This document shows positions 10,830-18,635 of a DNA stretch of 64,000 nucleotides, piece by piece. Both the position numbers and the translations under genes were made by a program. The stretch comes from Saprospiraceae bacterium. Lineage in GTDB: Bacteria > Bacteroidota > Bacteroidia > Chitinophagales > Saprospiraceae. Every line of letters starts with the position of its first letter. Position 1 is the stretch's first letter. The notes below the pieces were generated by a model that saw only the letters and a program-made list of their open reading frames with translations, made no database searches and was not told where the DNA came from. The stretch covers positions 21,256 to 85,255 of the forward strand of contig JADJYH010000028.1 in assembly GCA_016719855.1 (NCBI GenBank). The letters are read 5' to 3'.

Positions 10830-11055
10830 CTAAATAATTTGTCATTTATATTTTAATTTTAATTAGCGTTATTTAAACTACCCAAGAACGGCAAAATTAC
10901 CCTGTGATAACTCATCTCTGAGTCCCTAGCGAAACCGCAAAATTGACCATTAGTTTTTGAAATGCTGCCAAATCCGAGTTATTTTTTTCAATTGGTGAGT
11001 GCATTATGACGTAACCAAAGTTGTTGGATCAGACACGTAAACGCAATCCCCAGTA

Positions 11056-11808
11056 TTATTTCCGGCGTCTTATCAACTCCAGCACCCCATTGATAAAGGT
11101 CAACGGATGCACGGGGTTGCCCGGCACGTAAAGGTCAACCTGTTTTTTATCCAAAAAACGGCGGTCAAGCGCTGGGCTATCCTCAAAGATGCCGCCGCTG
11201 ATAGCGTCCGTGCCAGCGAGGATGATGATTTTGGGGTCAGGTGTAGCGTCGTAGCAGATTTGCAGCAGCGCTGCCATGTTTTCGGTGATTGGCCCCGTAA
11301 TGACGATGCCGTCTGCGTGGCGGGGCGAAGCCACGAACTCGATACCGAACCTGCCCATGTCAAAGTTCACGTTTCCGCAGGCGTTCAGTTCCCATTCGCA
11401 ACTGTTGTCACCTCCCGCCGACACCTGCCGCAGCTTGAGCGAGCCGCTGAAATAGCTCGAAATTTCCGCCCGAATCAAGTCCGGGTTCAGTTTGATGTGC
11501 GAGTCGTCGCCTTCGACAATGACGAGCCGTTGGCGGTCGTTCGTGGCGATTTTATGGTCGGTGGTGAAACTGATTTTCTCGGGACAGGCAAAGGCGCATT
11601 CCCCGCAAAACGTGCATTTGCCCAAATCAATTCGAAGCGGGCTGGCACTGATGGCACCCGTTGGGCAAAGTTCCACCAATTCCTTTTCGTCCACCTTGCC
11701 TGGATGGATGATGGGTCTTCCCCGGAAAACGTCGGGCACTTTCGCCGTTGTGACGTCGGGGATGTATTGCTTACCTTGATGGAGGAGTATTTTCAGGTTG
11801 TCTATCAT
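11056..11808 (-). CDS. Ehr/Hyf-like small subunit fused to ferredoxin domain (HyfH-HyfI/NuoI-NuoB-like)
   Basis: About 250 residues. The N-terminal half has one full [4Fe-4S] motif, CTFCGECAFACP, after a CPTGAI segment. The C-terminal half is a NuoB/HyfI-like domain with FGIEFVASPRHADGIVITGPITENM. In functional relatives the proximal cluster is held by CxxC, a later Cys and GCP. Here these positions read DNSCEWEL (first Cys lost), AGTDAISGG (Cys lost) and PGNPVHP (Cys lost), so a normal proximal cluster looks impossible. MIDNLKILL at 11808 is the start; the residues before it come from an octad repeat. It is the last gene of the Ehr-like operon. Confidence 0.85.
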   Translation of the reverse strand: MIDNLKILLHQGKQYIPDVTTAKVPDVFRGRPIIHPGKVDEKELVELCPTGAISASPLRIDLGKCTFCGECAFACPEKISFTTDHKIATNDRQRLVIVEGDDSHIKLNPDLIRAEISSYFSGSLKLRQVSAGGDNSCEWELNACGNVNFDMGRFGIEFVASPRHADGIVITGPITENMAALLQICYDATPDPKIIILAGTDAISGGIFEDSPALDRRFLDKKQVDLYVPGNPVHPLTFINGVLELIRRRK

Positions 11809-11822
11809 GTTTAGGTTTGATA

Positions 11823-11888
11823 AGGGTTGATATTGGGATATTGGGCAGAATTTCAAAATATCCCAATACCTCAATATCCCAATACCTG
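11823..11888. repeat. Octad hairpin (word GATATTGG) between operon genes
   Basis: The left arm has tandem TATTGGGA units, and the right arm has TATCCCAA/TACCTCAA units that are their complement. The tract fills the space between the large-subunit stop at 11890 and the small-subunit start at 11808. The same word recurs at 14822-14909 and 18562-18635 in the same operon. Confidence 0.85.
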
Positions 11889-11889
11889 C

Positions 11890-13385
11890 TTATAAATCAT
11901 GCCCGCAATAGGACAGGTCAAAACTTTTATTGCTGACCGGGAAATCTGAAATCTCGTTGTTCCGCACCGCCAGCGCCAGCGCAAGCCAGTTGTGGAATGA
12001 GGTGTCCTTCACTTTGTAATGCACCAGTTCCCCCCGCTCATCGGTGATGGCGCAGTGGCAGATTTCGCCCCGCCAGCCTTCCGTCAGTGAAATGGAGAAG
12101 GCGTTGGCGGCAGGTTTTTTAAGGGCTTTCCGGTCTTTGTTTTCCGGCGGGATTTTTTCCAAAAGCCGCCGGATATAGCTGATGGATTGCTTGATTTCAT
12201 CGTATCGGATATGCGTTCGGGAATAAACGTCGCCGTGGTGCTTAATGATGGGTTCATGTGCGAGTGTGGGGTAAAGGTCGTGCGGGTGGGTCGCCCGGAT
12301 GTCCCGGCTGATGCTGCTCATGCGGGCAGCCATGCCGACCGTACCAATGTTGGAAACTTGTTCCTTCGTCACTACCCCCGTCTTTTCCAAGCGGGAAAGG
12401 GCGCTCGGCAGGGTGTGAAATTCCGCCCACATTTCATCGAAATCAGGTTCGAAAGCGTCCAGCATTTTGAGCAGTTGCTCCGCCAAAGTTTCGTTGAAGG
12501 GGAAGTGGTTTTGTCCCGCCCGGATGAGGCTTTTGGCGAAGCGGTTACCGCACCAGCTTTGAAAATAATTGATGACAGGCGTTCGTAACCTGCCGAAAAC
12601 TGAACTGCCCAACTGGTAGGCGATGTCGGTGCAAATGGCGCTGAGGTCGCCGGTATGGATGGCGATGCGCTCCAGTTCGAGCGCCAGTGTCCGAGTGAAC
12701 TGCAAATCCTCGTCAGCCTCATAGCCACAAAGGGTTTCCCATAAATTCACGAAAGCGGTCGTGTGCCCGGCGACGGTATCCCCGGCAATGCTTTCGGCGA
12801 GGGTGGTACGCTGGAGCAGTTTCTTTTTTTCTAAAAATAGCGACTCGATGCCCCGGTGCTGGTAGCCCAACTGGATTTCGAGGTGCAGGATTTGCTCACC
12901 GTTGCAGATGAAACGGAAATGCCCTGGCTCGATGACGCCCGCATGGATTGGCCCCACGCCGACCTCGTGCAGTTCTTCACTTTCGATTCGAAAAAACGGG
13001 TAGTTGGCGATGGTGCTTTGCCCGGTCGCCCGGTTTTGCGGAAAACGCACTGGCTTGAGCCAAGGGTGGTCAATGTATTCGATGCCGAAGTTTTCGTTGA
13101 TTTCCCGCTCAAATTTGTGGAACGCCAGTCGCTGCGCCGTGAACGAGGGCAGGGTTTGGCTACAATTCACCAGCGCCGAAGAGACGAGGATGTTGCCCGC
13201 CGCATCGTCGGCGATGCAGCAGAGCAGCATTACTTTATCCCCTGCGGGACGCCGTGGTAGCTCACGCAATGGTAGCGCTGGTCCGCTAGCAACGAGGTGT
13301 TTTGCGCCAAAAAATCCTCATACGCCAGCACCGGGATGGAGGTGAGCGGGGTGGTTTGGTTGTTTTTTATTGTTTGGTATTCCAT
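11890..13385 (-). CDS. Ehr/Hyf-like large subunit (NuoC-NuoD/HyfG-like) without NiFe ligands, frameshifted
   Basis: The start MEYQTIKNNQ at 13385 leads into a short NuoC-like domain. At about 13246-13250 the frame is broken in a GGGG run; adding one G joins HGVPQG to DKVMLLCCIADD. The rest is NuoD/HyfG-like: HVEV-type segment EVGVGPIHAGVIEPGHFRF, LEIQLGYQHRGIE, and so on. In NiFe hydrogenases two CxxC motifs hold the metals. Here the first site reads ESIAGDTVAGHTTAF and the C-terminus SFDLSYCGHDL, so at most one ligand remains. This is the defining feature of energy-converting-hydrogenase-related (Ehr) complexes, which cannot make or use hydrogen at a NiFe centre. Confidence 0.88.
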
Positions 13386-13386
13386 G

Positions 13387-14816
13387 TCAGTTCGGTAAAT
13401 TTTTGACGGCATCCTGAATCAGCGCCACCATCTCGGCTGGGGGGTTGAAGCCCAAGTAAATCACTAGCCCCAGCAACACGAATTGTGAAACCGATTCGTA
13501 GCCATAGACTTTCCCTTTTTTGGTTTCATCAAAATGCGCCAGCGGCGTGAACAGCAGCTTGAACATGTTCTTCCCAAAAGCCCAGATTATCAGCGTCAGC
13601 AGCACCAGCACCACGACGAGGATAATCAAATGATGCCCCTCGAACAGCGAGCGGAAAATCATGAACTCGCTGATGAACAGCCCCGACGGCGGCATGGCAG
13701 TGGCGCAGATAAACCCCAGCAGCAGCACAATTGCCCCCGGCAAGTTGTATTTGAAATAGTTGCCCGTCTCCGAAATAAGCTTGCTGTGGAAGATGCGATG
13801 TACCTGCCCGATTTGAAAAAACAGGCTTGATTTGGCGAAGGCATGAAGGATTAAATGAAGTATGGCGGCATAATATCCCACGCCGCCAGCCGCCACGCCC
13901 AGCATTACCAGCCCCGTGTGTTCGATGCTCGAATACGCCAGCATCCGCTTGATGTTTTCCACCTTTAACATATAGACGGTAGAAACAAAAATAGAAAGTC
14001 CCGCTGCAATGAAAATCACGTTGTTCGACCAGTCGTGGAGGGAGGTTTTGGTAATCACCTCGTAAAAGCGGAACATGCCCACAAAGCCCATGTTCATCAA
14101 TACGCTGGAAAGCAGCGCACCCGCAGGTGACGGAGCTTTGTCTTTTGCATCAATGCCAGCGGTGTACATGGGAACCAGCCCCATTTTGGCGGTATATCCC
14201 GTGAAAATGAAAATAAAGGCAAGTCGCAGCCAGAACACATTCAACGAAGTTGCCTGCTCCAATAATGCCGGGTAGGAAAGTTCGCCATGCCCCGCCTGTT
14301 GCAGTGCAATGCTCGTGAAAAGGATACCGATGAACACCAACGTGATGCTGATGGAACAAATGAAGATGTACTTCCACGTACCTTCCAATGCGCTGGCATC
14401 CCGGTGGTGATAGACCAGCCCGGAGGCGGCAAGCGTCGTTAGTTCCACGAAAACCCAAGTGACGGCGAGGTGGTTCGACAGGTACGCCCCGCTGACCGCA
14501 GTCAGCAACAGCGTCATGGACATGAAATAGATGCTCCGCACCCTCGGCGTGGGCTTGCGGTTTTGAAAATAAATATAGCTGTGGAAATAGGCGGGAATGG
14601 CAATGATGCTCAAAGTGGTCAACATCAGCAACGCCAGGGCGTCGGCCTTGAAAAAACCGAAAAATTCCTCCGTGTCCCGGTGCATGAACTGGTAGGCTGT
14701 CAGCGCCCACTGGAGGAGCAAAAAGCCGTCACCAACACATAGTTGACCGTACGGTTCCTGTTGATGAACATTAGGGCACAGATGATAAGTGCGCTGAGTA
14801 AATATATTGCGGTCAT
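13387..14816 (-). CDS. Ehr/Hyf-like antiporter-type membrane subunit (HyfF/NuoL-N-like), frameshifted near the start
   Basis: The protein starts MTAIYLLSALIICALMF at 14816. The frame breaks at the A5 run 14720-14724, where one extra base would join NYVLVTAF to LLLQWALTAYQ. About 475 residues with some 13-14 hydrophobic segments follow, and the proton-antiporter core is visible: VFVELTTLAASGLVYH, GLVPMYTAGIDAKDKAPSPAGALLSSVLMNMG and MLAYSSIEHTGLVMLGV, with HAFAKSSLFF. These lysine/glutamate/histidine-bearing helices match proton-pumping subunits of complex I and Hyf hydrogenases. The adjacent stop and the start of 11890-13385 almost touch, so translation is probably coupled. Confidence 0.88.
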
Positions 14817-14821
14817 GTTTA

Positions 14822-14909
14822 ACAGATATTGAAATATTGGGATATTGGGATATTTGGGTATTGGAGCCGGGAATACAATATCCCAATATCTCAATACCCC
14901 AATATCAAT
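14822..14909. repeat. Octad hairpin (word GATATTGG)
   Basis: Five imperfect 8-nt units (ATATTGAA, ATATTGGG, ATATTGGG and variants) precede a short GC-rich loop and are mirrored by CAATATCCCAATATCTC units. It occupies the whole junction between the HyfE-like stop (14905) and the HyfF-like start (14816). Confidence 0.85.
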
Positions 14910-15534
14910 CCTTCAAATTTTGCAACTGGTCAACGTCCACGTCCTGCAGCACGTCGCCAATGCGGTTGACGAAAATCCCAAGCAGCAGCACGCTCACGAA
15001 AAGGTCGAGCAGGATGCCGGTATTCACGAGCATGGGCATCTCGCCGCCCACCGCCAGCGACAAGATGAACACCCCGTTTTCAATCACCAAAAAGCCCATG
15101 ACGTGCGTAATCAACTTCTTCCTCGTCATGATGATGTACAGCCCCGTGAAGAGGGCGGAAAGCGCCACCACGAAATACACTTTGTTCAGCCTGGGGTCTT
15201 CGATGACGTTGGAAATCAGGAATGTGCCGATGATAATGAGCGTCACGATGACCAGCGACAGAAAATAGGGCAGGTACGGTTCCGTCTCACGGGTGATATG
15301 GTTCTTTTTGATGACGTAGTTCATAAACATCGGCACCGCAACCGTCTTGAAAACGATGGTTTCCAGCAGGATGAAAATGAGGTTCAGCGGGCTGATTTCG
15401 TTCAGTTCCAGGAAACTAACGCCGAACAAGATGATGCCTTGAAATGCCAATATCCTGATGAACGTAAACAGGCGGTTGGCGATGCTGATGTATAAAAGGC
15501 TAGCGGCAAAAGTGATGAGCAGGACGTTAATCAT
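14905..15534 (-). CDS. Ehr/Hyf-like membrane subunit HyfE-like
   Basis: A 209-residue, almost entirely hydrophobic protein with about six membrane segments. It shows features of the HyfE family: ILAFQGIILFGVSF, ILLETIVFKTVAVPMFMNYVIKK and HVMGFLVIENGVFILSLAVGGEMPMLVNTGILLDLFV, a NuoK-like core with the membrane-buried glutamate in VIENG. In Hyf-type complexes it links the antiporter-type subunits. It lies between the HyfC-like and HyfF-like genes in the usual order, and ATG 15534 is the natural start. Confidence 0.88.
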   Translation of the reverse strand: MINVLLITFAASLLYISIANRLFTFIRILAFQGIILFGVSFLELNEISPLNLIFILLETIVFKTVAVPMFMNYVIKKNHITRETEPYLPYFLSLVIVTLIIIGTFLISNVIEDPRLNKVYFVVALSALFTGLYIIMTRKKLITHVMGFLVIENGVFILSLAVGGEMPMLVNTGILLDLFVSVLLLGIFVNRIGDVLQDVDVDQLQNLKD

Positions 15535-15540
15535 GATTAA

Positions 15541-15601
15541 GCTGTTGGCTGTTGGCTGTTGGCTGTTGGCTACCTAAAACCAACAGCCAATAGCCAACAG
15601 C
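15541..15601. repeat. Heptad hairpin (word GCTGTTG)
   Basis: Four perfect copies of GCTGTTG (15541-15568) are followed by a short loop and CCAACAGCCAATAGCCAACAGC-type complements (15580-15601). It lies exactly between the HyfE-like start and the HyfC-like stop. The word differs completely from the octads at the neighbouring junctions of the same operon. Confidence 0.9.
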
Positions 15602-15604
15602 ATT

Positions 15605-16510
15605 TTAAATAAACTTCCCCATCAATAACAGCACTCCGAAGAAAATAAGCAGAGAAGCCGAAGTGAGGGTAAAAATAAAAGTCGCATTGTGCGCCATCCG
15701 AAACCTCGCTGTGAAGGATTCCAGCAGGCCGACAATCACGGCGAACAGCACCTGTACCGCCGTGAACACCAGCACCGCATAGTACCACGGCACGTCACCG
15801 ATGAAAAAATTGGCAATGATCGCACCGTACATGGCGAACTTCAGGTTGACGGCGTAGGTGAACAAGCCAAGCCCAAATCCGCTGTTGTCCAAAATCATCA
15901 CCTCGTGAATCATGGTCAGTTCCAAGTGGGTCTTGGGGTCGTCAATGGGCATCCGGCTGTTTTCAATCATGGCAACCATGATGAGCACAAACGTCGCCAG
16001 CACGCCGAGGGCGTAGGACACGTGCGAACTGAAATGCAGGGCGGTGAAAATGCCGTGAAACGACGTATGCCCCGTCAGCATGGCGAACGACCCCATGAGC
16101 ACGAAAAACGCAGGCTCCGCCAGCATGGAATACAGCGCCTCCCGGCTGGCGCCCATGCCCTCGAAACTGCTGCCCGTGTCCATGGCGGAGATGATGCTGA
16201 AAAACTTGCCCAACGCCAGCACGTAGGCAAAAAAGACAAAGTCGCCGTCGAAGGAAATAAGCCCTTTCGACTGCCCGAACGGCACGACCAATATCGCCAT
16301 GAGCACAGAAACGAAATAGATGCTGGAGGCTATCTGGAAAATGAAACTGGTGGTCTCGCTGAACACCGTGCCCTTGCGCAGCAGCCGCAGCACGTCTTTC
16401 AGCGGCTGCAAGATGCCAGGGCCTTTCCGCCCGGAAGCGAGGCTTTTCGTGCGGACGACGACGCCTGTGAATATCAGGCTGGCGAATAAAATCATTGCAA
16501 GACTTATCAT
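15605..16510 (-). CDS. Ehr/Hyf-like membrane subunit HyfC/NuoH-like
   Basis: About 302 residues and eight membrane segments. It resembles NuoH/HyfC, the membrane arm subunit contacting the peripheral redox module: RKGPGILQPLKDVLRLLRKGTVF near the N-terminus is the conserved cytoplasmic loop, and VAMIENSRMPIDDPKTHLELTMIHEVMILDNSG is the acidic loop facing the quinone-like cavity. ATG 16510 (MISLAMILFASL) is preferred over the GTG two codons earlier. The gap to the preceding HyfB-like stop is only a few bases, which suggests coupled translation. Confidence 0.9.
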   Translation of the reverse strand: MISLAMILFASLIFTGVVVRTKSLASGRKGPGILQPLKDVLRLLRKGTVFSETTSFIFQIASSIYFVSVLMAILVVPFGQSKGLISFDGDFVFFAYVLALGKFFSIISAMDTGSSFEGMGASREALYSMLAEPAFFVLMGSFAMLTGHTSFHGIFTALHFSSHVSYALGVLATFVLIMVAMIENSRMPIDDPKTHLELTMIHEVMILDNSGFGLGLFTYAVNLKFAMYGAIIANFFIGDVPWYYAVLVFTAVQVLFAVIVGLLESFTARFRMAHNATFIFTLTSASLLIFFGVLLLMGKFI

Positions 16511-16515
16511 AAGCA

Positions 16516-18558
16516 CTACAATTGGTTTAGAAACTTGAGGAGCAACCCGATGCTGCCCATTACAACGGGAATCAAAATCACCAACACAATGAACACCACA
16601 CCGTACAGCACATAAAACTGCGGATTGCCATTCTGCAAAAACTGGAACTTCCCGATGAAATGCTTCAGCTTCCGCAGGGGCAGGTCAATCAGCCACGCCT
16701 CGGCTTTGTCGTAGGGATGCGTCTCCTGCCAGCCATCGGTGGGGAAGATGCCCTCCACCGGGCGCTTCTTTTTGTGGATGGAAAACAGCGGCTCCGCCAG
16801 CTTGCGGTACGACCGCACAAACGAACCAGCGGTGTACTGCATCCGGGAGGCATCGCCCACGTAGCCGCAACCCCAGGTGGGCGCTATCGCCAAAGGTTTT
16901 TCCTTTGCCAGTTTTTGCTGGATAAAAATCACCAGCCCGGCCAGCGCCAAGAAACCCGCAGCGCACCAGCCGATGCTTGTGGCTATTTGACGTACATTTT
17001 CAGGCAGTGCAGCAACGTTTTCAGCGCCGGGCATTTTTGCCTGAAAAGCCGCAAGCGGGGCGGACAGCGCCTCCAAGAAAATCCCCGGAAACAAGCCGAT
17101 GGCAAGCATCAGCGCCACGATGGCGTACATCGGAACCAGTGTGGCCGCATTGGCTTCGGCGGGCAGTTCCGCCTGCGGCGGATGACAAGGCCGGGGCGTG
17201 CCAAGGAACACCACCCCGAATGCTTTGGTGAAACACAGCAACGCCAGCCCGCCGATGAGCGCCAGCCCGAACAGCGACGCCACGATGGCAAGCACCAGCG
17301 TCGGTGCGCTGTTGCCCAGCCCATTGTACAAGCCCGCATAAATCAGGAATTCCGACACGAAACCGTTGAACGGCGGCAGCCCACAGATGGCGAGCGATGC
17401 CACAAGGAACAGCCCGGCGGTGTGCGGCATCTTTTTTATCAAGCCGCCGAATGACTCGATATTCATGCTGTGAGTAGCCTGATAAACGTTGCCCGCACTG
17501 AAAAACAGCAGCGATTTGAACAGCGAGTGGTTGAGGGTGTGCAGCAGTGCGCCCGCAAATCCGAGGGTGGTCAGCAGCGAATTGTTCATGCCGATGCCAA
17601 TCGTGCCCAGGCCGATGCCAATGCCGATGATGCCGATATTTTCGATGCTGTGGTAAGCCAACAGTTTTTTTAGGTTGTGCTGCAAAATGGCGAGCATCAC
17701 GCCATAGACCCCCGACACCACCGCCACGAAAAGGATGAAATAGCCCAGCACCGTGAAGTCTGTTTTCACCAGCAAAATCATCCGCAGGATGCCGTAGATG
17801 CCGATTTTGATGAGCACCCCCGACATGATGCCCGACACGTGCGAGGGCGCTGCCGGGTGGGCGTAGGGCAGCCAAGTATGGAAAGGTACGAATCCCGCTT
17901 TCAGCGAAAACCCCACGAAAAAGCACCCGAACAAAACGAAACTGTTCACCCCACCAAATGCGGCAGAGAACTCGCCGATGGCTTTGAAATCGTAAGAATC
18001 CATGCGGTAAGCGACCCAAATAAAACCCACTGTGAGCAGCACGATGCTGACGTGCGACTGGATGAGGTAGTTGATGCCCGCCTTGAGGGTTTCCGGTTTT
18101 TGGTGCTCGAAAATGACGAGCAAAAACGCCGACACCGCCATGATTTCCCAGGCGAAAAGGAACACCAGCGAGTTTTGCACGGAGCAAATGATAATTAGCA
18201 TGGACTGCGCCAGCAGGTAGGCGATGCAGTGCAACGAGAGGTTTGCTGATTGTTCCCGGTAGACTTTCATGTATTGCAAGCCGTACAGCGCCCCAGTTAT
18301 CATGGTGAAATTTATCACCAAAATGAACCAAGCTGAAAGTGCGTCAATGCGGATGGGGACTTCCCCTGTCACGAGCGTTCCGGGCATTATTATTTCAAAT
18401 TCGCTCCCGACCAAAACATTCCCGGCGAGGTAGCTGCTGAGGAGGGCGCAGCTTATCACGGCGGCAACGGTCACCAGTCCCTTCGCCATCACTTTGAGGA
18501 ATGGAACCGAAAGCAACGCCGCTGCCAGGATTGCCAGGTATATCAGGAGAAAGGTCAT
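16516..18558 (-). CDS. Ehr/Hyf-like antiporter-type subunit HyfB-like, copy 2
   Basis: About 680 residues, starting MTFLLIYLAILAAALLSV at 18558. The antiporter core is clear: LFAWEIMAVSAFLLVIFEHQ, KAGFVPFHTWLPYAHPAAPSHVSGIMSGVLIKIGIYGILR, LLAYHSIENIGIIGIGIGLG and LNHSLFKSLLFFSAGNVY, with GLPPFNGFVSEFLIY later. A soluble C-terminal part carries WGCGYVGDASRMQYTAGSF, as in HyfB proteins. It is a tandem paralogue of the next upstream gene, sharing these motifs almost residue for residue. The two copies probably form two separate proton channels in one complex. Confidence 0.9.
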   Translation of the reverse strand: MTFLLIYLAILAAALLSVPFLKVMAKGLVTVAAVISCALLSSYLAGNVLVGSEFEIIMPGTLVTGEVPIRIDALSAWFILVINFTMITGALYGLQYMKVYREQSANLSLHCIAYLLAQSMLIIICSVQNSLVFLFAWEIMAVSAFLLVIFEHQKPETLKAGINYLIQSHVSIVLLTVGFIWVAYRMDSYDFKAIGEFSAAFGGVNSFVLFGCFFVGFSLKAGFVPFHTWLPYAHPAAPSHVSGIMSGVLIKIGIYGILRMILLVKTDFTVLGYFILFVAVVSGVYGVMLAILQHNLKKLLAYHSIENIGIIGIGIGLGTIGIGMNNSLLTTLGFAGALLHTLNHSLFKSLLFFSAGNVYQATHSMNIESFGGLIKKMPHTAGLFLVASLAICGLPPFNGFVSEFLIYAGLYNGLGNSAPTLVLAIVASLFGLALIGGLALLCFTKAFGVVFLGTPRPCHPPQAELPAEANAATLVPMYAIVALMLAIGLFPGIFLEALSAPLAAFQAKMPGAENVAALPENVRQIATSIGWCAAGFLALAGLVIFIQQKLAKEKPLAIAPTWGCGYVGDASRMQYTAGSFVRSYRKLAEPLFSIHKKKRPVEGIFPTDGWQETHPYDKAEAWLIDLPLRKLKHFIGKFQFLQNGNPQFYVLYGVVFIVLVILIPVVMGSIGLLLKFLNQL

Positions 18559-18561
18559 TTT

Positions 18562-18635
18562 AGATATTGGGATATTGGGATATTGAGATATTGGAACGCC
18601 GGAAGAATATCCCAATATCTCAATATCCCAATATC
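18562..18635. repeat. Octad hairpin (word GATATTGG)
   Basis: The left arm has four units based on GATATTGG (18562-18594), the loop is AACGCCGGAAG, and the right arm has ATATCCCA and variants to 18635. It lies between the two HyfB-like paralogues and touches the stop codon of the upstream one. Confidence 0.88.

Noticed and set aside
17021..18331. A 436-codon open frame overlapping the HyfB-like gene on the same strand
   Set aside because: It reads as His/Arg/Ala-rich shadow sequence, whereas the other frame gives a clear conserved antiporter subunit.
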